From Rhizobiaceae bacterium (GTDB lineage: Bacteria > Pseudomonadota > Alphaproteobacteria > Rhizobiales > Rhizobiaceae), in NCBI GenBank assembly GCA_016742175.1, contig JACVCH010000001.1, forward strand, positions 372,001 to 436,000: a DNA stretch of 64,000 nucleotides. The letters are read 5' to 3'. A program made the translations under genes and the position numbers. Below the pieces are notes generated by a model. The model saw only the letters and a list, made by a program, of their open reading frames with translations. It was not told the DNA's origin and searched no databases. Positions 1-9,273 of the stretch are shown here, in pieces. The number at the start of each line of letters is the position of its first letter. Position 1 is the first letter of the stretch.

Positions 1-854
1 GGCCGGCCTCGGCTTCGCTCGTCGCCAATCTCGTGCCGGCGAAGGACTTTGCCAACGCGGTGGCGTGGAATTCCTCGGCCTGGCAGACGGCGACGATCGT
101 CGGGCCGGTCGCGGGCGGTCTCCTCTACGGCCTCGCCAGCGAAGCGGCCTACGGCACGGCGGCAGCGATGATGGGCATCGCCTCGCTCCTGATCTTCTCG
201 ATCCCGAAGCCGAAGCAGCACACCGAGACCGAGCGCCCGTCGCTGGAGACGATCTTCGCCGGCTTCCGCTACATCCGTTCGGAAAAGGTGGTGCTCGGCG
301 CGATCTCGCTCGATCTCTTCGCCGTGCTTCTCGGCGGCGCTGTCGCGCTCCTGCCCGTCTACGCGCGCGACATCCTGGAACTTGGACCCTGGGGCCTCGG
401 CCTCCTGCGCGCCGCGCCCGGCATCGGCGCCATCGGCGTCGCCATCTGGCTTGCCGGCCATCCGATCCGCGATCATGCCGGCATCATCATGTTCGTCTTC
501 GTCGGCCTGTTCGGCGTCTTCACCGCCGTCTTCGGCCTGTCGACCATTCCGTGGCTGTCGATCGTCGCGCTGGCGCTGCTGGGCGCCGCCGACATGATCT
601 CCGTCTACATCCGCGAGACGCTGATCCAGCTCTGGACACCCGACCGGGTGCGCGGCCGCGTCAATGCGGTCAACATGGTGTTCGTCGGTGCATCGAACGA
701 GCTTGGCGAGTTCCGCGCCGGGACGATGGCCGCCATGATTGGAACGGTGCCGGCAGTGGTGCTGGGCGGCATCGGTGCGGTCGGCGTCGCGGGCCTTTGG
801 GCCTGGCTATTTCCCGAGCTCAGGAAAGCGCGCCGCCTCGACGGACGCATGTGA
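1..854 (+). CDS. MFS exporter, EntS/MFS_3-like, 5' truncated
   Basis: This is the C-terminal two thirds of a major facilitator superfamily transporter. The frame is open from the first bases of the window, and the opening residues (PASASLVANLVPAKDFANAV) are the cytoplasmic loop typical of the MFS_3 / enterobactin-exporter group, so the true start lies outside. Several hydrophobic helices follow, for example the stretches around positions 290-350, 460-540 and 720-800. The likely role is inner-membrane efflux of a small molecule; the substrate cannot be read from the sequence. The last 48 bases overlap the 3' end of the convergent amidotransferase gene. The family assignment is good, the substrate unknown. 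Confidence 0.75.
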   Translation, partial: PASASLVANLVPAKDFANAVAWNSSAWQTATIVGPVAGGLLYGLASEAAYGTAAAMMGIASLLIFSIPKPKQHTETERPSLETIFAGFRYIRSEKVVLGAISLDLFAVLLGGAVALLPVYARDILELGPWGLGLLRAAPGIGAIGVAIWLAGHPIRDHAGIIMFVFVGLFGVFTAVFGLSTIPWLSIVALALLGAADMISVYIRETLIQLWTPDRVRGRVNAVNMVFVGASNELGEFRAGTMAAMIGTVPAVVLGGIGAVGVAGLWAWLFPELRKARRLDGRM

Positions 855-1592
855 AGCCTCGAACGCCTCGCGGTCGAAGATCAGCTTCAGAAAACCGTCG
901 AGCCAGGCCTTGAGCTTCAGATCCCACAGCATGCGGCCATGCAGATGGTCGCGGCCCTGCTGGGCGCCGGGCAGCACGAAGCGGTGCGCGCCCTTGACCA
1001 CCCATTTGTGCATCATCACGCGCGTCAGCTCGGCATGGAACTGGATGCCCCACGCATTGTGGCCGTAGCGGAACGCCTGGTTGGGGTAGGATTCGGCCGT
1101 CGCCAGGAGTTTCGCGCCGGAGGGCAGCGAAAAACCCTCGCGGTGGAACTGGTAGACCATGGACGGCCAGTCGAGCGGCATGGCACGTGCCTCGTCCGTC
1201 GCCTCGATCGGATACCAGCCGATCTCGACATGGCCGTCGTCGCGCCCGCCGACCTTGCCGCCGAGATGATTGACCAGCATCTGCGCGCCGAGGCAGATGC
1301 CCAGAAACGGCTTTTCCTCGCGCAGCGGCACGGAAATCCAGTCCGTCTCGCGCTTGACGAATTCTTCCGGGTCGTTGGCGCTCATCGGCCCGCCGAAGAT
1401 CACCGCGCCGGCATGGTCGGCGAGCGTTGCCGGCAGGGCGTCGCCGAGCGGCGGGCGGCGGATGTCGAGATGGTAGCCGTCGGCGGCGAGCAATTGTCCG
1501 ACGCGGCCGGGGCTCGAATGCTCCTGGTGCAGGACGACCAGGATCTGCTTTCCATGATGGGTCGCGGCTTTCGAAATCGGTCCGTGCAGCAT
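807..1592 (-). CDS. Class I glutamine amidotransferase domain protein (GMP synthase-like GATase)
   Basis: A stand-alone class I GATase of 261 residues. The nucleophile elbow GICLGAQ places the catalytic Cys at about residue 100, and QFHAE supplies the His/Glu pair at about 186/188. Such proteins hydrolyse glutamine to feed ammonia to a partner, or act on a gamma-glutamyl compound; no synthetase partner is present here. I chose the ATG at 1592 because the frame further upstream runs into the preceding TerB-like gene. That gene stops 4 bases before this start, so the two form an operon. The 3' end overlaps the convergent MFS gene. The substrate is unknown. Confidence 0.8.
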   Translation of the reverse strand: MLHGPISKAATHHGKQILVVLHQEHSSPGRVGQLLAADGYHLDIRRPPLGDALPATLADHAGAVIFGGPMSANDPEEFVKRETDWISVPLREEKPFLGICLGAQMLVNHLGGKVGGRDDGHVEIGWYPIEATDEARAMPLDWPSMVYQFHREGFSLPSGAKLLATAESYPNQAFRYGHNAWGIQFHAELTRVMMHKWVVKGAHRFVLPGAQQGRDHLHGRMLWDLKLKAWLDGFLKLIFDREAFEASHASVEAARFPELGK

Positions 1593-1596
1593 CCGT

Positions 1597-2061
1597 CTAT
1601 CCGTTGTTCGCGCCCTTGGCCCGTTCGGCGACCCGCTGGCGCAGCGCGACGCGGTCCGGCCCGTCGATGCCGACGAGTTCGGAAACGCGCCAGACGAGAT
1701 TGTCCTCCAGCTCGTGGCGCTCGCCATCGGCATAGACCATCTCCCACAGGAGCAGGATCAGTTCCTGGCGCGCCGGCTGGTCGAGATGGCGGTTGATGAC
1801 GCTCGTGAAGGCGTAGAGATCGACAGCATCACGCTCGGCGCTCTCGCCGGCGACGAGGATGCGGTCGAGTTCGTCTCCGGAAAGCTGGTACGCCTCGGCG
1901 ATCGTGCGCCGCAGCGCCTCGGCCTCGTCCGCCTCGCGCACGCCGTCCGCATCGATGATGTGGTACATCAGCGCCGCGACCGCCACGCGGGGATCGTCGG
2001 AACGATCGGCATCGCGGCCGGCGGGGATGTCACGAAAGAGCGAAAGCAGGCGATCGAGCAT
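1597..2061 (-). CDS. TerB-family tellurite-resistance-like protein
   Basis: A 154-residue, acidic, largely helical protein that matches the TerB-like fold. The recognisable parts are the segment around residues 28-60 (alanine-rich helix, then DADGVREADEAEALRR) and the second acidic repeat WEMVYADGERHELEDN near residues 106-121. TerB-like domains bind metal ions through such acidic clusters and sit at the inner face of the membrane in stress responses. In alphaproteobacteria single-gene copies like this are common and need not mean tellurite resistance. It is transcribed with, and 4 bases upstream of, the GATase gene. The family is fairly sure, the function uncertain. Confidence 0.7.
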   Translation of the reverse strand: MLDRLLSLFRDIPAGRDADRSDDPRVAVAALMYHIIDADGVREADEAEALRRTIAEAYQLSGDELDRILVAGESAERDAVDLYAFTSVINRHLDQPARQELILLLWEMVYADGERHELEDNLVWRVSELVGIDGPDRVALRQRVAERAKGANNG

Positions 2062-2180
2062 GAGGCGGCGTCAGGTCCCTTGGGACGCATCCATCGAATC
2101 GCGCCCGATTGCCTTCATTTAACGCAAGGATGGCGAAAAGGCCAAGATGCGGGCAATCCCCTGCGCAGCGGGCTCCAGTT

Positions 2181-3992
2181 TCAGAACAGCCTGAACCGGC
2201 TTTCCGCCACCGGCTTTTCGCCGTCCTCGACGCCCGGATCGTCGGGCAGGGGCATCTTCGCCAGGCGCTTCTCGTCTTCTTCGATCAGTTCGGCATCAAT
2301 CGGAGCTTCGGCCGTCGTGTCGGTGGCCGCCGGTTTCGCAGCGAGCGGCGTTACGGTGGCCGGGGCCTTGGCGTCGTTCGCCGCGACGGGGCGGGCCGGT
2401 TCGGGCTTGGCTGCCGGTTTCTCGGCGAGCTTTTCTGCCGGCTTCTGTTCGACGACCGGTTCGGGCTCGACCTTGGCGACCGGCTCGGCCGCAGGCGCGG
2501 GGGCGGCCGGCGCGGCTTCCGATTTCGCGGGCTTTGCCGTCTCGGGCGCCGTCTTCATCGGTTCTTCGACGATGATGTCCTCGACGTGCTCCGGCTCGGC
2601 TGCGACCACCGGCTTAGAAGACCGGTGCTCGTCGTGCTCGATCGGCGCGGGCAGGGTCGGGGTGATCGCCAGCGCTTCGTCGCCCGCCTCGATGACCTGG
2701 CCGAGCCGCTCGACCGGGGCGCGCCATTCGAAGGCGTCGAGGCGGCCGGTGACCGGCGAGAGCGGCGCCCAGCGGTCCGAGACGTAGCCGTCGGCGATCC
2801 AGACCGGATCGCGCGGCGCGCGGACGGCCTTGCCGAGCCACTGGCGCACGCGGCCCTGGTCGCCGGTTTCGGCTTCCTCGATGTCGGCGAGGAGCAGGTA
2901 CGCGCCTTCGCGCGGCTCCTGCCGGATCGCGGCCTCGGCCTGCGCGCGGGCGAGCTTGTAGTCGCCGGCGGCGAGGGCCGCGCGGGCGACCGTGAGCGCC
3001 GATTCCGGGTTGTTCTGCTTCAGCGCCTGCAGCTTCTTCGCCCGCGTCAGGCGGTCGAGCGTCGAGTCGCCGAGGCGCGCATTGACATAGGCGTCGGCGA
3101 TTTCAGGATGCGCGTTGCGCTTCCAGCCGGCTTCGAGGATCTTGGCGCCCTTACGCAAATCGTCGAGGCGGAAGAGCGCCTTGGCCGCGACGATCGCGGC
3201 CGGGACGAGGTCGGGCGCGAGGCGGTGCGCCTCGAGAGCCGCGTTCTTGGCCTGCACCGGTTCGGCGTCGAGGAGTTCGGTGGCCTTGGCGGTCAGCAGC
3301 ACGGCCTTGCGGCGTTCGGCCGTCTCGCGGTCGATCTGCTGGGTCGATTTCTGCGTGTCGACGAGACGCAGCGCGGCGTCCCACTCGCCGGCCTCGGACT
3401 TTTCCTCCAAGGCGGCGCCTGACGCCCAGGCAAGCTGCGGCGCGGTTTCGACGGCGCGCTCGGCATAATGCCGCGCGGCCTGCCGATCGCCGACGCGTTC
3501 GGCTTCGAGGTAGAGGCCGCGCAGCCCGAGCAGCTTCATCTCGGGCTTGTCGAGCATCGCCTCGAACTTCTGCCGCGCGCCGGGATGGTCGCCTTCGAGC
3601 AGCGAAGCCTGCGCGTCGAGGAGATGGACCAGCGGTTCGCGGTCGGAGGAGAGGAGCTTCAGCGCCTCCTTCTTCTTGCGCCGCGCGAGCGCCGGATCGC
3701 CCGCGCCGGCCGCGATCATGCCCATGGAGAGCGCCTCATAACCGCGGTCGCGGCGGCGGTTGCGGAAATGGCGCGAGATCGCGTGCGGGCTGGTGACGAT
3801 CGACTTGACCAGCCACCAGAGGATCATCGCGGCGGCGACGACGGCGGTGATCAGGATCGCGGCGACCAGCAGGCTGACCTGCATCTGGTAGCCGCCGAAG
3901 GTCATCGTCAGATCGCCCGGGCGGTCGGCGAGCCAGGCGAAGGCGAAGCCGAGGATGAAGACGGGAACGAGGAAGAACAGGATGCGGATCAT
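2181..3992 (-). CDS. hemY: HemY-type heme biosynthesis membrane TPR protein
   Basis: An inner-membrane protein of 603 residues with the HemY N-terminal domain. Two hydrophobic segments (about residues 1-20 and 40-65) precede a basic cytoplasmic loop and then a long TPR-like helical region to about residue 450. The C-terminal 150 residues are a low-complexity Ala/Pro/Glu/Lys linker, making it longer than most HemY proteins. In Proteobacteria it lies downstream of hemD and is tied to late porphyrin synthesis, though no enzymatic role is proven; it is not the protoporphyrinogen oxidase also called HemY. It starts 14 bases after the mitofilin-like gene and is the last gene of hemC-hemD-mitofilin-hemY. 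Confidence 0.88.
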   Translation of the reverse strand: MIRILFFLVPVFILGFAFAWLADRPGDLTMTFGGYQMQVSLLVAAILITAVVAAAMILWWLVKSIVTSPHAISRHFRNRRRDRGYEALSMGMIAAGAGDPALARRKKKEALKLLSSDREPLVHLLDAQASLLEGDHPGARQKFEAMLDKPEMKLLGLRGLYLEAERVGDRQAARHYAERAVETAPQLAWASGAALEEKSEAGEWDAALRLVDTQKSTQQIDRETAERRKAVLLTAKATELLDAEPVQAKNAALEAHRLAPDLVPAAIVAAKALFRLDDLRKGAKILEAGWKRNAHPEIADAYVNARLGDSTLDRLTRAKKLQALKQNNPESALTVARAALAAGDYKLARAQAEAAIRQEPREGAYLLLADIEEAETGDQGRVRQWLGKAVRAPRDPVWIADGYVSDRWAPLSPVTGRLDAFEWRAPVERLGQVIEAGDEALAITPTLPAPIEHDEHRSSKPVVAAEPEHVEDIIVEEPMKTAPETAKPAKSEAAPAAPAPAAEPVAKVEPEPVVEQKPAEKLAEKPAAKPEPARPVAANDAKAPATVTPLAAKPAATDTTAEAPIDAELIEEDEKRLAKMPLPDDPGVEDGEKPVAESRFRLF

Positions 3993-4006
3993 GATGTTTC
4001 GTTCCC

Positions 4007-5308
4007 TCAGGCGCCCTGGAGCGCGGTGGTCAGAGCACGGTCGATCAACTGGTCGGCGGCATGGCGGGCGCGCACCTTGGCCATGAAGTCGGCGCCGGCC
4101 GCCTGAACGTTCTCCGGCAGGCCGTCATATTCGGCGATGGCGCGTTCGTAGTCGTCCGCGCGCACCGAGGCTTCGAGCCGCGCGACCTTCGCGCCGACAT
4201 CCTCGCCCTCGGCCATGCCGACGGGGCGCACCTGGACGAGCGAGCGGGCGCTGGCCGATAGGCGGTCCATGATGCCGGCAGTCTCGTCGACCCCGGCGGA
4301 GGCCGAGACCATCGCCTGTGCGGCCGGTCCTGCCTCCTCGGCAATCTGAGCCCGCGTTGCGACGCCGTCGGCCGCGAAGTCGCGCAATTCGCCGACCTCC
4401 GCCGCTTCGGCGTCGAGGCCGGCATAGGTTTCGAGTTCGGTCATGAAGGGCTGGCCGCGGTCGATCGCGGATTTCAGCGCCGAAGCCGCGATGACGCGCT
4501 CCGAGCCGCTGTCTTCCAGTTCGCCAAGCCGCGCCTCGATATCGTCGAGCCGCGCGGCATTGGCGGTCGTCGCCTCGCCGGCGCTCGCAAGCTGCTGCTC
4601 CACTTCGGCGAGCGCAGCTTCGGCGTCGGGCGCGTCGTTGACGGCCGCGATCGCCTGCTCGAGCGCGGCGAGCCTGTCGTCCGTCGCCGAACTTTCGCCG
4701 GAAGCCGTGCGCAGTTGCTCGATCTCGGAGCGCAGCGCCGCGACATCGTCCGATGCGCCGGCATTCGCGATCTCGCCGCGCAGCGTCTCGATCTCGGCCT
4801 GGAGCGCTGCGACCTGCTCGTCATTTCCACCCTGCGCGCCCGGCCAGACGCCGGCCGCCTGAAGCCCCGCGCCGAGCGCCAGTACGATCAGGCCGCCGAC
4901 GATCCCGCCCATCAGAGCGCTGCCGCCGCGCTTCGTCTCCGCGCGGGTGGACAGGGAGGCTGCCTGCGAGGTGGCGAAGGCTGAGGGCGTCGCCGGCTTG
5001 GCATCGGCCTTGGGAGCCGGGATCGGCGTTTCGGCCGGTTTGGATGTGGAAGCCTTGTCCGTCTTGGCAGTCTCCACATTGGCGTCGGGCGCCTTGGCCT
5101 TCATCGGCTCCGGCTTGGCCTCGACGGCAGCCGCCGCTGCCTTGTCGGCGCCGAGCGCGGCCGGGTCGGTGATGTCGCTGATATTCTGCTCGGAGGTGCC
5201 GGGCTTGGCGGCCTTGTCGTCGAGACGCGTCACGTCCTTCGGGTCGATGTCGATGGTCGATTCGGCCTTCTTCGGCTCCGAATAGCGTGATTTCGGCGTC
5301 TTCGACAT
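4007..5308 (-). CDS. COG4223 mitofilin-like inner membrane protein
   Basis: A 433-residue protein with a disordered, charged N-terminus (Lys/Ala/Pro/Asp-rich, residues 1-115), one transmembrane helix (about residues 130-150), a long coiled coil rich in Ala, Glu and Leu (about 160-300) and a C-terminal helical domain. This is the alphaproteobacterial homologue of mitochondrial Mic60/mitofilin, which shapes inner membranes and touches the outer membrane. The ATG at 5308 has AGGGGA just upstream; an in-frame TTG 15 bases earlier is less likely. Its place between hemD and hemY is the conserved alphaproteobacterial order. Confidence 0.85.
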   Translation of the reverse strand: MSKTPKSRYSEPKKAESTIDIDPKDVTRLDDKAAKPGTSEQNISDITDPAALGADKAAAAAVEAKPEPMKAKAPDANVETAKTDKASTSKPAETPIPAPKADAKPATPSAFATSQAASLSTRAETKRGGSALMGGIVGGLIVLALGAGLQAAGVWPGAQGGNDEQVAALQAEIETLRGEIANAGASDDVAALRSEIEQLRTASGESSATDDRLAALEQAIAAVNDAPDAEAALAEVEQQLASAGEATTANAARLDDIEARLGELEDSGSERVIAASALKSAIDRGQPFMTELETYAGLDAEAAEVGELRDFAADGVATRAQIAEEAGPAAQAMVSASAGVDETAGIMDRLSASARSLVQVRPVGMAEGEDVGAKVARLEASVRADDYERAIAEYDGLPENVQAAGADFMAKVRARHAADQLIDRALTTALQGA

Positions 5309-5341
5309 GCCATTCCCCTTCAATTACCCAGATGCGGCCGA

Positions 5342-6052
5342 TTACCCGGACGTGGCCGCGCGTTGATCCAATTCGGCGAGCCTTGCCAGCATGCCCGCCT
5401 CGTCGGGCGTCGCGGCGACGGCTGTTCGCCGCCCGTTCAGCCCCGCTGCCGCCTCGGCGGAAATGCAGACGAAAATCGTGGACTCGAAGCTGGACGGCGC
5501 CGCGGCGACGATCCCGCTCAGGATTTCGCGCCCGCGCTGCGAATAGACCAATGCCGCCCAAAACGGCCGAGCCCCCAGTTTGGTTCCGATTTCATCGGCC
5601 GAAAATTCAGCCGCGCGGGCGTCGTAAAGCTCGATTTCGGCGACGGAATGCCCCTCTGCCTCCAGCGCCCGCTTCAGGTCGGGACGGCGCACGCGGCCGG
5701 TTAGGTGTAGCACGTGCGAGGCTGGCGGAAGGCGACGAAGAAGCATCTCCACGAGCGTCCTCGCATCGGGCGCGACCGACGCGACGTCGCGGCCTGCAGC
5801 CTCGGCAGTCTTCGCGCCTACGACATGGGGCGGAACGTTTTGGAGCTGTTCCAGCAGGGAAGCCGGCGCATGGCGAAAAGCGTTAGCGCTCGTCGCCACG
5901 ACGGCGTCGATCCGGTCGGGCAGTTGTGCCGGCGCGACCGCCACGATCTCGGTCAACGGCAGCACGACCGGCTCGAACCCGCGCTCGATCAGCCGCGCGG
6001 CGGTGGCGGAGGCGCCGGGCTCGGGCCGGGTCACCAGCACGCGCCGGCGCAT
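5342..6052 (-). CDS. hemD: Uroporphyrinogen-III synthase
   Basis: Closes and inverts ring D of hydroxymethylbilane to give uroporphyrinogen III, in the cytoplasm. The product is 236 residues, the usual size. It opens with RRVLVTRPEPGA, the conserved HemD start, and has the two-domain alternation of short strands and helices; sequence conservation in this family is low. The ATG at 6052 lies one base after the hemC stop, so the genes are translationally linked; an upstream in-frame TTG at 6070 would overlap hemC and is less likely. The neighbours hemC and hemY support the call. Confidence 0.88.
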   Translation of the reverse strand: MRRRVLVTRPEPGASATAARLIERGFEPVVLPLTEIVAVAPAQLPDRIDAVVATSANAFRHAPASLLEQLQNVPPHVVGAKTAEAAGRDVASVAPDARTLVEMLLRRLPPASHVLHLTGRVRRPDLKRALEAEGHSVAEIELYDARAAEFSADEIGTKLGARPFWAALVYSQRGREILSGIVAAAPSSFESTIFVCISAEAAAGLNGRRTAVAATPDEAGMLARLAELDQRAATSG

Positions 6053-6053
6053 G

Positions 6054-6983
6054 TCAGTTCCAGCTTTCAAAGAAGGCGGGGCCGGCGCGGTCGCGGATGT
6101 CCGCGCCCGCCTTCGCGCCGATCCAAGAGGCGTCGCCGGCGCGGCCTTCGGCCCGGATTTCGTGCACCTGCCGGCCGTCCGGCGACAGGATCATGCCGAA
6201 AAAGGAGATGGCGTCGCCCTCGATTTGCGCATGGCCGGCGAGCGGCGTGCGGCAGGAGCCGTCGAGCGTCGCCAGGAAGGCGCGCTCGCAGGTCAGCGCC
6301 TCGGTCGTCGCGCGATGCCCGATCGGCCCGAGCAGGCGGCCGATGCGCGCGTCACCGATGCGGCTTTCGATGCAAATGGCGCCCTGGCCCGGCGCGGGCG
6401 GAAAGGTCTCGACCGGCAGGAGCTCGGTGATGACATGCGCAAGCCCGAGCCGCTTCAGCCCGGCATTGGCCAGAAGCGTCGCGTCCACCACGCCTTCCTC
6501 CAGCTTGCGCAGCCGCGTCTGCACGTTGCCGCGATAGAGCACCACGTCGATGTCGGGGCGCAGGCGCCGGATCAGCGCCTGCCGGCGCAGCGAGGAGGAG
6601 CCGATGACGGCGTGTTCGGGCAGGTCGAGGAGCTTCGGCGCCACGCGGCCGATATAGGCGTCGCGTACATCCTCGCGTTCGAGGAAGCAGGAGAGTTCCA
6701 GCCCTTCCGGCAGCGCGGTCGGCATGTCCTTCGACGAATGGACGGCGATGTCGATCGCGCCCGACAAAAGTGCTTCCTCGATCTCCTTGGTGAACAGCCC
6801 CTTGCCGCCGGCTTCGGACAGAGGACGGTCCTGGATGCGGTCGCCGGAAGTCGAGATGACGACGATCTCGAACGCCTCCTGCGGCAGGGCGTGCGCGGCC
6901 ATCAGGCGCGCGCGCGTCTCTTCTGCCTGCGCCAGCGCAAGGGCGCTGCCGCGCGTTCCGATCCTCAAAAGGTCTGTTTGCAT
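6054..6983 (-). CDS. hemC: Hydroxymethylbilane synthase (porphobilinogen deaminase)
   Basis: Polymerises four porphobilinogens into hydroxymethylbilane. The 309-residue product has the expected length and motifs: [14 protein letters not shown] at the N-terminus, HSSKDMPT in the active-site cleft, IGSSSLRRQ, and the cofactor attachment motif [13 protein letters not shown] whose Cys carries the dipyrromethane. The ATG at 6983 is preferred over the TTG directly before it. It is the first gene of the heme operon and is divergent from tsaD across about 90 bases, which must hold both promoters. Confidence 0.95.
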   Translation of the reverse strand: MQTDLLRIGTRGSALALAQAEETRARLMAAHALPQEAFEIVVISTSGDRIQDRPLSEAGGKGLFTKEIEEALLSGAIDIAVHSSKDMPTALPEGLELSCFLEREDVRDAYIGRVAPKLLDLPEHAVIGSSSLRRQALIRRLRPDIDVVLYRGNVQTRLRKLEEGVVDATLLANAGLKRLGLAHVITELLPVETFPPAPGQGAICIESRIGDARIGRLLGPIGHRATTEALTCERAFLATLDGSCRTPLAGHAQIEGDAISFFGMILSPDGRQVHEIRAEGRAGDASWIGAKAGADIRDRAGPAFFESWN

Positions 6984-7074
6984 CAAGTGGCGTCCATGAT
7001 AGGTCGCCCCTACCTAGCGACGATGGCCGGCAACGGCAACCGAACGACCCGTTCCGAAAAGGTGTAGCGACGAA

Positions 7075-8148
7075 ATGCGCGTGCTTGGCATCGAGACGAG
7101 CTGCGACGAGACGGCGGCAGCGGTTGTCGAGCGCACGCAGGACGGTGCGCCGCGCATCCTGTCCAACATCGTCTTGAGCCAGATCGAGGACCACGCGGCC
7201 TTCGGCGGCGTCGTGCCGGAGATCGCCGCCCGCGCCCATGTAGAGGCCGTCGACGGCGTCCTTGAGGCGGCGCTGGCCGAGGCGGGCGTTAAGCTTTCCG
7301 ATCTCGACGCCATCGCCGTCACTGCCGGGCCGGGGTTGATCGGCGGGCTCATCGTCGGACTGATGACGGCGAAGGCGCTGGCGGCTGCGTCCGGCGTGCC
7401 GCTGGTCGCGATCAACCATCTCGAAGGCCATGCGCTGACGGCGCGGCTGGTCGAGGACGTCGCGTTCCCTTACCTGCTGCTGCTCGTCTCCGGCGGCCAT
7501 ACCCAGATCGTCGAGGTGCGCGGCGTCGGGGACTATCGCCGGCTCGGCTCGACCATCGACGATGCGCTCGGCGAGGCCTTCGACAAGACGGCGAAGCTTC
7601 TCGGCCTGCCCTATCCGGGTGGCCCCAGCGTGGAGGAATGGGCGGCGCGTGGCGATGCGAAGCGCTTTGCCTTCCCGCGCCCGCTGCGCGGCGAGGCGCG
7701 TCCGGATTTTTCGTTCTCCGGGCTCAAGACGGCGGTGCGACAGGCGGCGAATTCCATCGCGCCGCTCTCCGAGCAGGACGTCGCCGACATATGCGCCTCG
7801 TTTCAGCGCGCCATCGTCGAGACGCTGCAGGAGCGGCTCGGCAAGGCACTGTCTGCCTTCCCGCCCGTCGAGGATCGCGTGCTCGTCGTCGCCGGTGGCG
7901 TCGCGGCCAACAAGGCGATCCGCGCCGCGCTCGAAGCCTCCTGCGCGGCCGCCGGCTTCCGGCTGATCGCGCCGCCGCTGGCACTTTGCACCGACAATGC
8001 GGCGATGATCGCCTGGGCCGGGCTCGAACGGCTGGCCGCAAATATCGAAGGCGAGGACGCAATGGCGCTCAGCCCGCGCTCGCGCTGGCCGCTCGACGAG
8101 GGCGCCGCGCCGGTCATCGGTTCGGGCAAGAGGGGAGCCAAGGCATGA
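7075..8148 (+). CDS. tsaD: tRNA N6-adenosine threonylcarbamoyltransferase
   Basis: Catalyses the last step of t6A37 synthesis, moving the threonylcarbamoyl group to A37 of ANN-decoding tRNAs, with TsaB and TsaE as partners elsewhere. The 357-residue protein has the ASKHA fold signature [11 protein letters not shown] at the start and the metal-binding motif NHLEGH with His115 and His119; GGHTQIV and the glycine-rich [10 protein letters not shown] loop also fit. The stop overlaps the gpsA start in ATGA, and the pairing with gpsA and divergence from hemC is common in this order. Confidence 0.95.
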   Translation: MRVLGIETSCDETAAAVVERTQDGAPRILSNIVLSQIEDHAAFGGVVPEIAARAHVEAVDGVLEAALAEAGVKLSDLDAIAVTAGPGLIGGLIVGLMTAKALAAASGVPLVAINHLEGHALTARLVEDVAFPYLLLLVSGGHTQIVEVRGVGDYRRLGSTIDDALGEAFDKTAKLLGLPYPGGPSVEEWAARGDAKRFAFPRPLRGEARPDFSFSGLKTAVRQAANSIAPLSEQDVADICASFQRAIVETLQERLGKALSAFPPVEDRVLVVAGGVAANKAIRAALEASCAAAGFRLIAPPLALCTDNAAMIAWAGLERLAANIEGEDAMALSPRSRWPLDEGAAPVIGSGKRGAKA

Positions 8149-9128
8149 GCGCGACAATCGCGATCCTCGGCGGCGGGGCGTGGGGCACGGCGCTGGCCGT
8201 CACCATGATCCGCGCCGGACACGATACGCGGCTGTGGGCACGCGACGCGGAAACGGTTTCGGCCATCAACGAGCGCCGCGAAAACCCGCGTTATCTGCCG
8301 GGCGTCACGCTCGATGAGGGACTGGTCGCCTCGACCGATCTTGCCGCGACGCTTTCCGGCGCGGACGCGATCTTGAGCGTCATCCCGACGCAGGCGACGC
8401 GCGCCGTGCTGACCGAAGCAGCACGTCACATCGCGTCGGGCGTGCCGCTGGTACTGGCTGCCAAGGGCATCGAGCGCGCGACGGGCCGTCTCGTCTCCGA
8501 GATCGCCGCCGAGATTTTGCCCGCCTCGCCCATCGGCGCGCTGTCAGGCCCGAGTTTCGCCGCCGATGTCGTGCGCGGCCTGCCGACGGCGGTGACCGTG
8601 GCGTGCGAAGACGGCGAGCGAGCCTTCGCGCTCGCCGAACTTTTCTCCGCGCCGGCCTTCCGCTGCTATTCGACCGACGACCTCGTCGGCGTCGAGATCG
8701 GCGGGGCATTGAAGAACGTCCTCGCCATCGCCGCGGGCGCTGTATCGGGCGCCGGTCTAGGCGCCAGCGCGCAGGCGGCCACCATCACGCGCGGCTTCGT
8801 CGAACTGCGCCGCATCGGCGCAGCGTTCGGCGCGCGGCCCGAGACGCTGATGGGCCTGTCGGGGCTGGGCGATCTGCTGCTCACCTGCGGCTCGGCGCAA
8901 TCGCGCAACTTCGCCTACGGCATGGCGCTCGGCGCGGGAAAGTCGCGCGAGGGACTGGCGCTGGCGGAAGGCGCGGCCACGGCCGGCATCGCGCTCAAGA
9001 TCGCTCGAGAACGCGACGTCGACGCGCCGATCATCGAGGCGACCGCCGAACTGATCGACGGACACATCACGATGAAGGACGCCGCGACACGGCTTTTGGC
9101 ACGACCGCTGAAAAGCGAGGCGGAGTAA
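8145..9128 (+). CDS. gpsA: Glycerol-3-phosphate dehydrogenase [NAD(P)+]
   Basis: Reduces dihydroxyacetone phosphate to sn-glycerol 3-phosphate for phospholipid synthesis. The product is 327 residues. The Rossmann motif [12 protein letters not shown] (residues 7-18) starts the protein, followed by [15 protein letters not shown], the catalytic-lysine region [14 protein letters not shown], and [12 protein letters not shown]. The ATG shares four bases with the tsaD stop, so translation is probably coupled. The downstream 145 bases before the convergent peroxidase-like gene hold a palindromic repeat that may terminate both transcripts. Confidence 0.95.
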   Translation: MSATIAILGGGAWGTALAVTMIRAGHDTRLWARDAETVSAINERRENPRYLPGVTLDEGLVASTDLAATLSGADAILSVIPTQATRAVLTEAARHIASGVPLVLAAKGIERATGRLVSEIAAEILPASPIGALSGPSFAADVVRGLPTAVTVACEDGERAFALAELFSAPAFRCYSTDDLVGVEIGGALKNVLAIAAGAVSGAGLGASAQAATITRGFVELRRIGAAFGARPETLMGLSGLGDLLLTCGSAQSRNFAYGMALGAGKSREGLALAEGAATAGIALKIARERDVDAPIIEATAELIDGHITMKDAATRLLARPLKSEAE

Positions 9129-9137
9129 GCGCTCTTC

Positions 9138-9262
9138 CCTTCTCCCCTTGTGGGAGAAGGTGCCCCGAAGGGGCGGATGAGGGGTGTGCGGCGGTGCCAG
9201 GCTGGAACACCCCTCATCCGACTTCGCTTCGCTCAGCCACCTTCTCCCACAAGGGGAGAAGG
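9138..9262 (+). repeat. Compound palindromic intergenic element A
   Basis: Two 25-base arms, 9138-9162 and 9238-9262, are perfect reverse complements, and inside them a second pair (9174-9187 and 9207-9220, core CGGATGAGGGG / CCCCTCATCCG) is also complementary. Each outer arm can form its own small hairpin (CTTCTCCC / GGGAGAAG). It fills the gap between convergent gpsA and the peroxidase-like gene. The composition is that of intergenic palindromes widespread in rhizobia; a role in transcription termination or mRNA 3'-end stability is inferred. Confidence 0.85.
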
Positions 9263-9273
9263 AAGGGCGCGCC

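Noticed and set aside
2109-3422. 437-codon frame antisense to hemY
   Set aside because: Arg/Gly/Leu-rich translation with no recognisable domain; it is open only because the HemY frame is GC-rich.
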